In this document: positions 52,714 to 61,737 of the stretch, one piece after another
Layout of the letters: each line of letters starts with the position of its first letter
Position numbering within the stretch: position 1 is the stretch's first letter
Source: Candidatus Electrothrix communis
GTDB taxonomy: Bacteria; Desulfobacterota; Desulfobulbia; Desulfobulbales; Desulfobulbaceae
Direction: 5' to 3'
DNA length: 64,000 nucleotides
Assembly (NCBI GenBank): GCA_030644725.1
Contig: CP130629.1
Coordinates: 2,929,501 to 2,993,500, forward strand
The notes under the pieces: model-generated
Seen by the model: only the letters and a program-made list of their open reading frames with translations
Databases searched by the model: none
What the model was told of the DNA's origin: nothing
Made by a program: the position numbers and the translations under genes

Positions 52714-54846
52714 TTATTTTTTGGTATCAACAGCCAGTTCCACTGGCTTGGAGTTCTCCATCAGAAAAACCGCCAAGTCCACATACAGATCATGAACAAG
52801 TTTTTCATCCAAGGTTTTCTTTTCTTCTTTTCCCGAATCATCCTCATCTTCTTCATCAGCAAGGACTCCGGCCTCTCTGGCCTCTTTTCTGGCCTGATCA
52901 AGCTCTTTTCGCTCTTTAATAACCCCTGCTAAAAAGACGGGAACCTCTGTTTCCTCTTTTCGTTTTTTCGCCTTCAGGCTTTCCTCTTTGATCTTCTTAA
53001 AACGCTTGCTCTTCGCTACATAGTTGCGACTCTGCTCCTGAATTCTTTCACGATCAAAATGAGGCCCATGCCAGCTTGGATGGGAAACAGCTTCTACCCT
53101 GTCCCAAGGGAGGGAGTTATCCATGTACTGCTCGCCGGTTTCCAGATAATCCAGCATACTGGGCAAGACCACATCCGGCACAACCCCCTTATATTGGGTT
53201 GAGCTGCCATTCACACGATAAAACTTTTGGATCGTTACCTTTAATGCGCCAAGGTCGTCATATTTTTTTAAATGAAGCAGGGGAAGGTTGCGATTCATAT
53301 CCAGCAGGGCCTGAACAGTGCCCTTACCATGGGTATGGGCACCACCAACAACCAAGGCCCTGCCGTAATCCTGCATAGCAGCGGCAAAGATCTCGGAAGC
53401 CGAGGCAGCAAACTGGTTAATCAGCACAATCATCGGCCCGTCATAGACAACACCCCGATCCCTGTCTTCAAGAACGCGGATCACTCCCTGTGAATTCTTG
53501 ACCTGGACCATAGGGCCACCAGGCAGGAACAGACCCGATACATTAACAGCATCGCTCAGAGAGCCACCACCGTTATTGCGCAAATCCAGGATAATTCCGT
53601 TGATACCTTTCTTCTTCAGCTTATTCAATTCACTACGGGTATCATCAGTAACATTACGCCCATCTCTGCCCAATCGTCCTGCGGAGAAATCACGGTAAAA
53701 ACTGGGAATCTTCACATATCCAATCTTTCCCCCTTTTTCATCCTTGATCACAGTAGATTTAACATAGGTCTCCTCTAACTTGACCACATCCCGCACAATA
53801 GGAATCACCAAACGAGCACCGTCAGCTCTCGTCACGGTCAGGCGAACCTCTGTCCCCTTGGGACCGCGTATATAAGATACCGCCTCCCGGATACTCATTG
53901 AGGAGATATCCACGATCTCGCCGTCCTTTTCAGAAACCGACATAATGACATCCTCGGCCTGGAGTTGCCCTTGGGCCTCAGCTGCACTGCCGGGTATAAC
54001 CCGAACCACCTTGATATGGCCGTCATCCTCCCGCAGCAGAGCCCCGATACCTTCCAGAGAACCGCTCATATGGATATCGAAATCCTCCTTCGAGGTAGGT
54101 GCCATATAGTTGGTATGAGGATCAAAAGAACGGGCAATCGCATCAAAATAGCGATTATAATGTTCCTGACGGGTGACCTTGAGCAATCGTTCCAGATAGG
54201 CATCGGTCTTTTTCCGAACCTTCTTCATCGCCTCAGCCCAAAACTCTTGATTAATCTGCTTGCTTTCAGCATCCAGCAGCGAGTCGCCCTCTTTTTTGCG
54301 CTTTTTATTCTCCTTGTCCACTGCGTCAAGATAGCTGTCCAGTACTTCCATTTTTAATGAACGCCGCCAGCGGTCTTTCAGCTCCGCACGATCAACCGAG
54401 GCTGTCAATTTATCAGGGTCAGTCTGGAGATAGTCCTTTTTATTGGGGGAAAATTCCGCATCCATGATCTCCCTGATCAAAACAGCAACCTTTTCAACTC
54501 TCTTGTTGAGCAATTTCATACCCACATCAGGCAAGGCGATGCGGCCATTACTTATCTCATCATCAATCTTGTCGGCAAATTGATCCAGGTTCTTGACATC
54601 AGCGGTCAGTAGAAACTGCTTTTTAGGGTCCAGTTGGCTGAGATAAAGTTTATAGGCTTCCTTGGACATCTTTTGATCAAATGGCTTATGGCCGAAATGC
54701 TGTGATGAAAGCTGACTCCTCAACATCGCGGCTATAAGGCGATTACGACCGAGGTCGAATTCCACCGGCATCACCTTGCCATGTACTGACGAGCTTGTCA
54801 GCAGAAAAGCAAGTAATAGACTGGAAACGAAACGATGCATACGCAT
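52714..54846 (-). CDS. prc: Tail-specific (C-terminal processing) protease Prc
   Basis: The 710-residue S41 protease has a signal peptide (RFVSSLLLAFLLTSSSVHG), the long Prc-type N-terminal domain (SQLDPKKQFLLTADV), and a PDZ domain (about residues 240-330: IGALLREDDGHIKVVRVIPG). The catalytic Ser is in QFAASASEIFAAAMQDYG and the Lys in HTHGKGTVQALL. A Lys/Glu-rich C-terminal domain follows. It cleaves periplasmic proteins at hydrophobic C-termini, including lipoprotein-regulated peptidoglycan enzymes. The start at 54846 has a GGGAG site; a TTG two codons earlier is less likely. A terminator follows. Confidence 0.95.
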   Translation of the reverse strand: MRMHRFVSSLLLAFLLTSSSVHGKVMPVEFDLGRNRLIAAMLRSQLSSQHFGHKPFDQKMSKEAYKLYLSQLDPKKQFLLTADVKNLDQFADKIDDEISNGRIALPDVGMKLLNKRVEKVAVLIREIMDAEFSPNKKDYLQTDPDKLTASVDRAELKDRWRRSLKMEVLDSYLDAVDKENKKRKKEGDSLLDAESKQINQEFWAEAMKKVRKKTDAYLERLLKVTRQEHYNRYFDAIARSFDPHTNYMAPTSKEDFDIHMSGSLEGIGALLREDDGHIKVVRVIPGSAAEAQGQLQAEDVIMSVSEKDGEIVDISSMSIREAVSYIRGPKGTEVRLTVTRADGARLVIPIVRDVVKLEETYVKSTVIKDEKGGKIGYVKIPSFYRDFSAGRLGRDGRNVTDDTRSELNKLKKKGINGIILDLRNNGGGSLSDAVNVSGLFLPGGPMVQVKNSQGVIRVLEDRDRGVVYDGPMIVLINQFAASASEIFAAAMQDYGRALVVGGAHTHGKGTVQALLDMNRNLPLLHLKKYDDLGALKVTIQKFYRVNGSSTQYKGVVPDVVLPSMLDYLETGEQYMDNSLPWDRVEAVSHPSWHGPHFDRERIQEQSRNYVAKSKRFKKIKEESLKAKKRKEETEVPVFLAGVIKERKELDQARKEAREAGVLADEEDEDDSGKEEKKTLDEKLVHDLYVDLAVFLMENSKPVELAVDTKK

Positions 54847-55091
54847 AACCAACTCCCAATAAGGATACAGACAGAATCGTCAGGCAAGGAACCTGTTGCT
54901 GAGCTGCTCTGTCGAAAAAGCGAGAAAAAGAAAACCCGCCTCAAAGGGCAGGATCGACCAAAGAGCTCCTCGCGATAGCGCGAACGCTCTTTTCGCTACA
55001 TTATAAAAAGATGAAAACTACCATGATATAGAATACCACACCGTATTCTTTTTGCCAACCGACTGAAAAAGAAACAATCAGACCGGCCAAA

Positions 55092-55260
55092 TCAAGACGG
55101 GCTGACCACCTTGGCGGCAGTATTCACCGTGCTCATGATCTCATACATATCAGTAATCCTGCCGACCTTAAGCGCGGACGTCAGCTCGTAAAAGCTCAGG
55201 CAGGTTCCGCAGGCAAGAGCCTCTTCCTCCTACCCTTGGCAGCCCCTTCATAATATCTTA
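55092..55260 (-). pseudogene. yedF: Remnant of a YedF-like sulfurtransferase-fold protein
   Basis: The minus strand from 55223 to the stop at 55092 encodes 43 residues (EALACGTCLSFYELTSALKV, GRITDMYEIMSTVNTAAKVV) that match the C-terminal end of YedF, a selenium-linked TusA/DsrE-type protein with a conserved CGTC motif. The upstream bases to 55260 continue only after a frame change (IMKGL-like), and the first two thirds of the gene are missing. It lies directly downstream of gatB (3 bases past its stop region), on the same strand, and is non-functional. Confidence 0.75.
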
Positions 55261-55263
55261 AAA

Positions 55264-56685
55264 TTACTTCAGCTCCTGAGCAAAGAGCTTGTTCGCCATT
55301 TGCGGATTAGCCTTGCCCTTGGTCTTCTGCATCAGCTGACCAACAAAGAAGCCCATGACCTTGGTCTTGCCCTCCCGGAACTGCTGGGCCTGCTCTGGAT
55401 TGGCTTCAATGATCTCGCGGACAATGGCAACCAGCTCGCCTTCATCGCTCATCTGGACCAGTCCTTTTTCTTTGACGATCTTTTCCGGATCATCACCGGA
55501 TTGCAGCATATCGGCAAACACAGTTTTCGCAATCTTGCCGGAGATGGTCTTCTTTTCCACCATCTGGAGCAAAGCAGCCAATTGCTGTGCCGATACCGGG
55601 CAGTCATTGATCTGCTCCGGGCTGTATTCCCGCAACAGCTCGGTGGCGATGAAATTACTCACCTTTTTCGGATTATCATATACCGCACAGACCTGCTCAA
55701 AAAAATCAGCCAGATCACGGGAGGAAGTCAAAATCGCTGCCACATCTTCGGGCAGCCCTAGAGCATCGATAAAACGCTGCTGCCGTTCTCCGGCCAGCTC
55801 GGGCAGTCCGGCCTGCACCCGCTCGATCCACTCCTCATCAATATGGATCGGTACCAAATCTGGATCTGGAAAATACCGGTAATCATGAGCCTCTTCCTTG
55901 CCGCGCATAGCCTCGGTTCGGTTTGCATCAGGATTCCAGAGCAAGGTGGCCTGGGTTACAGAGCCGCCGTCCAGCAGGATATCCCGCTGCCTCCGCTCCT
56001 CATACTCCAAGGCCAGCTGCACATTACGGAACGAGTTCATATTTTTAAGCTCTGTACGGGTACCAAGCTTTTCCTGCCCCTTGGGACGCAGAGAAATATT
56101 GGCATCGCAACGAAAACTCCCTTCCTGCATATTGCCGTCGCAGATATCCAAATAACGGACAATACTGTGCAGCTTCTTTAAATAGGCCACAGCCTCCTCG
56201 GGCGAACGCAGGTCCGGCTCGCTGACAATCTCCAGCAACGGCGTACCGGTCCGGTTCAGATCAACATATGAGTTCGGCTCCAGATCATCATGAACCAGCT
56301 TACCGGCATCCTCCTCCATATGAGCACGGGTGATGCCGATGGTCTTTTTCCGACCCTCCACCTCAATTTCCAGTCGACCGTGTTCGGCAATGGGCAGCTC
56401 AAATTGAGAAATCTGGTAACCTTTCGGTAAATCAGGATAGAAATAATTTTTCCGGGCAAAACGGTTTTCCCGATTAATTGCCAAATCCGTGGCCAAGGCC
56501 AGTTTGATGCCGTTTTCCACCACCTGCCGATTCAGCACGGGCAAAGAACCCGGCATTCCCAAACAGACCGGGCAGGTATGGGTGTTGGGCGGTGCACCGA
56601 ATGTGGTGGAACAGCCGCAGAATATCTTGCTCTTTGTCTTCATCTGGGCATGAATTTCCAGCCCTATCACGGTTTCAAATTCCAT
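55264..56685 (-). CDS. gatB: Aspartyl/glutamyl-tRNA amidotransferase subunit B
   Basis: The 473-residue protein converts Glu-tRNA-Gln (or Asp-tRNA-Asn) to the amidated form with GatA and GatC. Landmarks are the N-terminal [12 protein letters not shown], cysteines of the zinc site ([16 protein letters not shown]), the [12 protein letters not shown] motif, and SFRCDANIS. The C-terminal YqeY-like tRNA-binding domain ends [20 protein letters not shown]. gatA and gatC are not adjacent. A tRNA-Gln and a tRNA-Glu are both in this window. Length is normal. Confidence 0.97.
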   Translation of the reverse strand: MEFETVIGLEIHAQMKTKSKIFCGCSTTFGAPPNTHTCPVCLGMPGSLPVLNRQVVENGIKLALATDLAINRENRFARKNYFYPDLPKGYQISQFELPIAEHGRLEIEVEGRKKTIGITRAHMEEDAGKLVHDDLEPNSYVDLNRTGTPLLEIVSEPDLRSPEEAVAYLKKLHSIVRYLDICDGNMQEGSFRCDANISLRPKGQEKLGTRTELKNMNSFRNVQLALEYEERRQRDILLDGGSVTQATLLWNPDANRTEAMRGKEEAHDYRYFPDPDLVPIHIDEEWIERVQAGLPELAGERQQRFIDALGLPEDVAAILTSSRDLADFFEQVCAVYDNPKKVSNFIATELLREYSPEQINDCPVSAQQLAALLQMVEKKTISGKIAKTVFADMLQSGDDPEKIVKEKGLVQMSDEGELVAIVREIIEANPEQAQQFREGKTKVMGFFVGQLMQKTKGKANPQMANKLFAQELK

Positions 56686-56746
56686 CTGCTTCTCTTCTGT
56701 CTGTTTTCGTTATATGCAAAAAAAACTCGACCCAACACATTTTCTG

Positions 56747-57301
56747 TTACAGGGCGAGATCATCCGCGCTGGTGTGGATCCATGCACGAATTTTCACCAG
56801 CTCGTCCGACCAATTGCTCGAAGCCCTGATATTGATAAAAAGGCGGAACAGCTCATTGACCAGCTCAATCCCGTCTTCAAACAGGGAAATCCGCTCCAGT
56901 GCCTGACCCTCAAAACTCTCCGGGTCATCGCCGTCACCGTCCTCTGTCCCTGCGGTTTTCGGCAGTCGGACACTGCGAAATTCCATTGTGGCGGCAGTCA
57001 GGGTGATACTGAACTCGTAATCATCGCTGCCGATTTTGATCCTGGCCTGTTCCGGCTTCTTTCCCAGCGCCAACCCGGCTCGGGCTTCTCTCAGCTCGGT
57101 TTGCAGCCCCCGGCAGATCAGTTTTTCACTTTCCGGTCCTGCACCGTACTCCAATAACATGTGCTTCTCAAAAGCGACCAGGATATCGCCCCGCCCAGGG
57201 AGCTCAATACTCCCGCCCCGCTCTTCGCTTTTAAACCAAAGCCACGCCAGAAACTCCTGACCGATAAAACGTTTTTCTTCTATAAGATCAATTAAGTCCA
57301 T
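56747..57301 (-). CDS. Hypothetical protein coupled to the RdgC-like gene
   Basis: The 184-residue protein starts LIDLIEEKRFIGQEFLAWLWFKSEERGG, a pattern I associate with an uncharacterised companion of RdgC-like genes in delta-group bacteria. The centre is beta-rich (YEFSITLTAATMEFRSVRLP), an acidic TEDGDGDDPESFEG loop follows, and the C-terminus is helical. It lies 72 bases downstream of the RdgC-like gene on the same strand, so the two probably form an operon. No catalytic motif is evident. Confidence 0.7.
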   Translation of the reverse strand: MDLIDLIEEKRFIGQEFLAWLWFKSEERGGSIELPGRGDILVAFEKHMLLEYGAGPESEKLICRGLQTELREARAGLALGKKPEQARIKIGSDDYEFSITLTAATMEFRSVRLPKTAGTEDGDGDDPESFEGQALERISLFEDGIELVNELFRLFINIRASSNWSDELVKIRAWIHTSADDLAL

Positions 57302-57373
57302 AAAATCCTCAAAGTTGAGCGAGGTGAAACGGCAAAAAGCGCCCTTTCCTCACATCCCCTTTATTCCTATCGG

Positions 57374-57979
57374 TTAAATGAGTAATGCTGGTTGCAAATC
57401 GGCAAGTCTCTCCGCAGTTGCGGGATCTGTCAGCTGAAGTGCATTATTCCAGGGGATCTGCATGATCAAGGAAAGTTCAAAGGTCTCCCTGAACAAATCT
57501 TCCAACAAAGCAATCGCCTTGCGGCTGTTGGAGAAAAAGAGCAGGGTATTATTGGAAAGATTCCAGCAGAGGTCATAGACCGCCGGGATGGGCGGAGACT
57601 TGCGCACCATTTCCGCCCGAATCCGCTCTTTAATTTCAAGGCGAACATTACGGCTTAAACGTCGCACCCCTTGTTCCTGCCTGAGACGTGCCTCTTCCTT
57701 GGCTGTGAATTTCCTCAGCACAGCCGGGGAGCACTTCCGCTCATCAATACGCATGGACAGCACCACATAATCTCCAGCAGCATAGGAGCTAAAAGCAAAG
57801 TCGCTATCAAACATATCGACGACCGAGACCCAACCGATGGAGTGTTCATCAATAGTGTCGTCAATATCCTGAAAAGAGTGCTCTAGCACCCGCTGGGCAA
57901 CAAAATCCCAAAAGTTCTCCGGCACCTCACCTTCCACCGTGAAACGGGTGAATGAGGCGCTTCCTGATAATAATCCCAT
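57374..57979 (-). CDS. RdgC-like recombination-associated protein
   Basis: The 201-residue protein opens with GSASFTRFTVEGEVPENFWDFVAQRVLEHSFQDIDDT (in part), GWVSVVDMFD, and then a YVVLSMRIDERKCSPAVLRKF segment. These match the N-terminal half of RdgC, a ring-forming DNA-binding protein that limits RecA. E. coli RdgC is about 300 residues, so this is a short form; the companion gene downstream may supply the missing function. The ATG at 57979 starts MGLLSGSASF, the expected N-terminus. Confidence 0.72.
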   Translation of the reverse strand: MGLLSGSASFTRFTVEGEVPENFWDFVAQRVLEHSFQDIDDTIDEHSIGWVSVVDMFDSDFAFSSYAAGDYVVLSMRIDERKCSPAVLRKFTAKEEARLRQEQGVRRLSRNVRLEIKERIRAEMVRKSPPIPAVYDLCWNLSNNTLLFFSNSRKAIALLEDLFRETFELSLIMQIPWNNALQLTDPATAERLADLQPALLI

Positions 57980-58220
57980 ACGTCGTCCTGGTAAAAAGAA
58001 AACAGCCCTGCCGCCTGGCTGGGCTGTAGATTTTTAGTGTAAAATACTGTCTGCTCGTTGCACCCCCTCTCTTTTCAGTCGGGAAACGTACGGACTGGAG
58101 AGAGCAAAAAAAGATTCAGACCACACCGAAATCTTATAACAAAGATAGCCCGAAGCAACAAGGACTATAGATGCAGAAAGAGGGTCAGAAGAAAAAATAA
58201 ACATGTCATGTTTTTTTCAG

Positions 58221-58249
58221 TTGACACAAGCAAAAAAAAATGATATAAA
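58221..58249 (+). promoter_or_regulatory. Sigma-70-type promoter of the tRNA-Lys/tRNA-Glu operon
   Basis: TTGACA at 58221-58226 and TATAAA at 58244-58249 are separated by 17 bases. The expected start near 58256 is 15 bases ahead of tRNA-Lys. Confidence 0.85.
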
Positions 58250-58270
58250 TAGCTCGCTCTCAACGCATAA

Positions 58271-58346
58271 GGGTCGTTAACTCAGCTGGTAGAGTATCTG
58301 CCTTTTAAGCAGAGAGTCGCGCGTTCGAGCCGCGCACGACCCACCA
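58271..58346 (+). tRNA. tRNA-Lys (anticodon TTT)
   Basis: GGGTCGT (58271-58277) pairs with ACGACCC (58336-58342). The anticodon stem CTGCC/AAGCAG region holds the loop CTTTTAA with TTT, and the T-arm is GCGCGTTCGAGCCGCGC. CCA is encoded at 58344-58346. Confidence 0.97.
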
Positions 58347-58353
58347 CATATAT

Positions 58354-58431
58354 GTCCCCATCGTCTAGTCTGGTCCAGGACACCGGCCTTTCACGCCGGC
58401 AACACCGGTTCAAATCCGGTTGGGGACGCCA
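58354..58431 (+). tRNA. tRNA-Glu (anticodon TTC)
   Basis: GTCCCCA (58354-58360) pairs with TGGGGAC (58421-58427). The anticodon stem CCGGC/GCCGG holds CTTTCAC with TTC, and the T-arm is CCGGTTCAAATCCGG. CCA is encoded at 58429-58431. It follows tRNA-Lys after 7 bases. Confidence 0.97.
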
Positions 58432-58437
58432 TATATC

Positions 58438-58473
58438 AAGGCCTTAGTGAATTTTCGCTAAGGCCTTTTTTTT
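58438..58473 (+). terminator. Intrinsic terminator of the tRNA operon
   Basis: GGCCTTAG (58440-58447) pairs with CTAAGGCC (58458-58465), followed by eight T residues. Confidence 0.93.
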
Positions 58474-58647
58474 GGTTTTATTGGTCCCTGTATCGGGACT
58501 CCTTCTCACAAGCACTTCTGTATGGAAAAGCACGCAGCGAAACGGAGGTTTCTTAAATTCGCCGCATATGTAGGCTTGCCACCAGCGCTCTACCCCTGAA
58601 GCTGTTGGCTGTGCAACACGTCAAATAAAATTCCCGCCACTGTTATT

Positions 58648-60129
58648 ATGCCCTTTATAATCCTGCTTTTTCTTTGCTTGTCTGTCTTTCTTGGATGTGT
58701 TCCTGTTATTCCTGTTAACACCCAAACAGAGAACAAAACCATTGAAGATATTATTCAGGTCATGCTGACGCAAAAGGATAATTACTTCTACATAGATATT
58801 GAGCATTATCCAAAGAAGAAAAAAGAACTGCCTATAGGTATCTTTGACTCTGGAACAGGAGGCCTGACCGTCTTCAACTCCATCATCAACCTTGATGAGT
58901 TTAGCAACACCCACCACGGCTACGGGGGCGATCATGCAAACGATTTTGAAAGAGAAAAGTTTATATATCTCGGTGACCTTGCCAACATGCCCTACGGGAA
59001 CTACCATAAAGAAAACAAAGACACCCTATTGGAGGAGCATATCATCAAAGATGTGCAATTTCTCCTCTCGAACAAATACTATCCAGATGCACATTCCACA
59101 ACCTATAAAATAGATAAATTTCCTGTAAAATCAATAGTTATAGCCTGCAACACCGCCACGGAATATGGCACGAAAAAGATTAACCTGCTCATGGACAAGA
59201 CAGGATTGGACATCAAGGTCATCGGTGTTATTGATGCGGGAGCAAAAGCAGCCCTGGAGCATTTTACAAATGCTGAAAAGGGGATAATAGGCTTACTGGC
59301 AACCGCAGGAACTGTAAGTTCGGGAGGATATGAAAAGGCTATCAGAAATATAGTCGAGAAGGAACAGCTCGAAGCCGAGATAGAAGTTGTTGCGCAAGGA
59401 GGAACAGGTATCGCCGAAGCCATTGATGGGGATAAAGATTACTACGATACTCACGCTGTCGGCTTGAACCGAAACTACAAGGGGCCTGTTGCGGAAGGAG
59501 AAGATGGGATCAGAACGTCGCTGCTGGATATGTATCACTTTAATTTCTCGGATTCAAAGATGCTCTGTGACACCAACGATGCGTCAGACTGCCCTGCAAT
59601 GCAAATCAATGATCCTGTCAATTATATGCGCTTTCATCTTGTTTCCCTGCTGGAGAAAGTGAGAGCTTCCAACACGCAAAATAAATTGAAGGTATTAATT
59701 TTAGGATGCACCCATTATCCGTACCTGGAACAGGAGATCCATCAAATTCTTCACGAACTGTATCAATATCAATCATCGGACGAAGAATACAGATATAAGC
59801 CCTATATGGAGGAAAATATAACCCTGATTGATCCTGCGCAAAATACAGCTATCCAGCTGTATGAGCACCTAAAAGAAAAACAGTTATTTGCAACAGACAA
59901 CAAACTTTCGGAAAGCGAACTGTATGTCAGCGCGCCTAACCCGGACAACAGGAATAACATCATCGATAATACGGGGAAATTTCCTTATTCATACAAATAC
60001 GGTAGAAATCCTGGAAGATTGCAGGAATATGTCAAACGCATTCCCATGACCGGCGGAACAATTGATGCAATAACACTACAGAGAATTCGTGAACAGATGC
60101 CTATTATTTATCAATTACTAGAAAAATGA
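58648..60129 (+). CDS. Exported glutamate/aspartate racemase-like protein (MurI superfamily)
   Basis: The 493-residue protein begins with a hydrophobic signal (FIILLFLCLSVFLGCVPVIP) that looks like a lipoprotein signal with Cys at residue 17. The rest carries MurI motifs: IGIFDSGTGGLTVFNSI near residue 63, ACNTATEYG near residue 165 and LGCTHYPYLE near residue 352, so both catalytic cysteines are kept. MurI enzymes are about 265 residues and cytosolic; this one has long insertions (for example residues 85-150 and 250-320) and an export signal. It may racemise or cleave an amino-acid substrate in the periplasm. No ribosome-binding site is obvious. It stands alone after the tRNA operon. Confidence 0.8.
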   Translation: MPFIILLFLCLSVFLGCVPVIPVNTQTENKTIEDIIQVMLTQKDNYFYIDIEHYPKKKKELPIGIFDSGTGGLTVFNSIINLDEFSNTHHGYGGDHANDFEREKFIYLGDLANMPYGNYHKENKDTLLEEHIIKDVQFLLSNKYYPDAHSTTYKIDKFPVKSIVIACNTATEYGTKKINLLMDKTGLDIKVIGVIDAGAKAALEHFTNAEKGIIGLLATAGTVSSGGYEKAIRNIVEKEQLEAEIEVVAQGGTGIAEAIDGDKDYYDTHAVGLNRNYKGPVAEGEDGIRTSLLDMYHFNFSDSKMLCDTNDASDCPAMQINDPVNYMRFHLVSLLEKVRASNTQNKLKVLILGCTHYPYLEQEIHQILHELYQYQSSDEEYRYKPYMEENITLIDPAQNTAIQLYEHLKEKQLFATDNKLSESELYVSAPNPDNRNNIIDNTGKFPYSYKYGRNPGRLQEYVKRIPMTGGTIDAITLQRIREQMPIIYQLLEK

Positions 60130-60614
60130 GGTAGCTGGTACACTGCGGCCTCATTGCTAACGAACGACGAGTGCTTTGACACAGCTAAGATTTAAAATTG
60201 ATGCCTTCTGCTTTTTTTGTCTGGCAACATGTTGCGATATACCTAACCCTAATTTTTAGATTTTACGTAGCAGCAGAGTGAAAAAAACATGCCCATCCTG
60301 CTTTGTAATGCATAAAAACATGTACCACATTAAGGTATTGCCTTCCTGCAAGATAGAGGCGATTTTATACTTTCCTTTTTTTCGACATGACACGCTATTT
60401 TATTGACTTATAACGACAGTTGGTTAAACTATGACAGCTAGGGGATTGAACAAAAAACACCTTATCCTTTAGACCGGGCAGGCGCAGGGGATTTTATTTT
60501 TTGGTGAATTCCTAGTAGCATCACGTTTCCTTGCCAAGGTGGCATCGCATGCTCTTTCTGCAGATAATTCTGGGTTACACGTCAGTACCCGCATCTGACA
60601 AAAAAACTATTTTA
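60130..60614. other. Intergenic region upstream of the TAXI gene
   Basis: This 485-base AT-rich region has no supported gene. A possible promoter is TTGACT at 60403-60408 with TAAACT 16 bases further on. The in-frame extension of the next gene into 60531-60614 lacks a signal-peptide character and is not used. Confidence 0.45.
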
Positions 60615-61637
60615 ATGGTGCAAAAACACATGAACTCATTACGATCATATACGCTGTTAGCCACAGTCGCCTTTTTTGTCTATGTCGTTTCCCTTGTCTC
60701 CCCGACACAAGCAGCAACGGAGATGGGTATTGTCACTGGAGGCACCAAAGGCACATATATACAGATAGGGTATGATATTTCCAGACTGGTTAAGCAGGAG
60801 GGAATCTACCTGAATGTTCACCCTTCCAATGGCTCTCTGGACAATGTTGCGGATGTTTATGAACGCAAAGATGTTCAGTTAGGTATTGTTCAGTCAGATG
60901 TCTTGGCCTCTATTCGCTCTTCCGGTAATAATGAGCTGAATAGTATCGCGAAACAAATTAAAATGATTTTCCCGCTGTACAATGAGGAAGTCCATATCTT
61001 GGCTTCTCGCTCTATCAAGTCCTTTGCTGATTTGCAAGGAAAGGTCGTTGCCATCGGCTCCGAAGGGAGTGGCACCGCATTGACAGCTTCTCTTTTTTTT
61101 GAGGTCGCTGGCGTCACCCCAAGTGAAATGAAGTACGGCGATCCTAAAAAAGCCCTGATGCTGCTTCGCTCAGAGGTTATTGATGCAATGTTTTATATCT
61201 CGGGGTATCCAGTAAGTCTCTTCTCGAGTATCTATACAGAAAATCTCCATCTCCTCCCCATAACAGATCAAAGTATCGCTAAGCATTATGTGCCTTCCAT
61301 TATTCCTGCCGGAACATATAGTTGGCAAAAAGAACCGGTCAACACCTTTGCGGTGAAGGCTGTTCTCATGAGCTATAACTATGACGAAAATCATCAGAAC
61401 TGCAAAGATATTGGAGAGGTTAGTCGAATTATCTACAGCAACGAGAGGTGGTTGAAAAAAAATGGGCATGCGAAATGGGAGCATGTTGACCTGGATGCTC
61501 AACTCGCTGGCTGGGAACAGAATAAATGCGTCTCCAAGGCTATTCAAGACCTTAAAAAGACTCGGCAGGAAAACGCTGGCGACGAGACCTCAATAAAAAA
61601 CCTCTTACGAAAAAAAGTCTCCAATACCTCAGACTGA
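60615..61637 (+). CDS. TAXI-family solute-binding protein (TRAP type)
   Basis: From ATG 60615 (or 60630) the protein has a signal peptide (LLATVAFFVYVVSLVSPTQA) and then the TAXI opening MGIVTGGTKGTYIQIGYDISRLV. LGIVQSDVL, the VVAIGSEGSGTALTA segment and the DAMFYISGYP motif follow. The family binds small acids such as glutamate or other carboxylates for a fused TRAP permease (DctQM). No TRAP permease gene is nearby; a SulP-type transporter follows after 100 bases instead. A C-terminal charged extension (KKTRQENAGDETS) is unusual. An upstream in-frame ATG at 60531 is less likely. Confidence 0.88.
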   Translation: MVQKHMNSLRSYTLLATVAFFVYVVSLVSPTQAATEMGIVTGGTKGTYIQIGYDISRLVKQEGIYLNVHPSNGSLDNVADVYERKDVQLGIVQSDVLASIRSSGNNELNSIAKQIKMIFPLYNEEVHILASRSIKSFADLQGKVVAIGSEGSGTALTASLFFEVAGVTPSEMKYGDPKKALMLLRSEVIDAMFYISGYPVSLFSSIYTENLHLLPITDQSIAKHYVPSIIPAGTYSWQKEPVNTFAVKAVLMSYNYDENHQNCKDIGEVSRIIYSNERWLKKNGHAKWEHVDLDAQLAGWEQNKCVSKAIQDLKKTRQENAGDETSIKNLLRKKVSNTSD

Positions 61638-61737
61638 AAAGAGTCCCTACAGAAGGGTAGCAAAACATTCACCATAGCTGACCTGATGTCTTGCCGCATA
61701 GACTCACAGACACTCGCAGCAGGATTCATAAAATAGC

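Noticed and set aside
57993..58035. Hairpin ACAGCCC...GGGCTGT followed by a T-rich stretch
   Set aside because: There is no plus-strand gene upstream of it to terminate, so it was not called a terminator.
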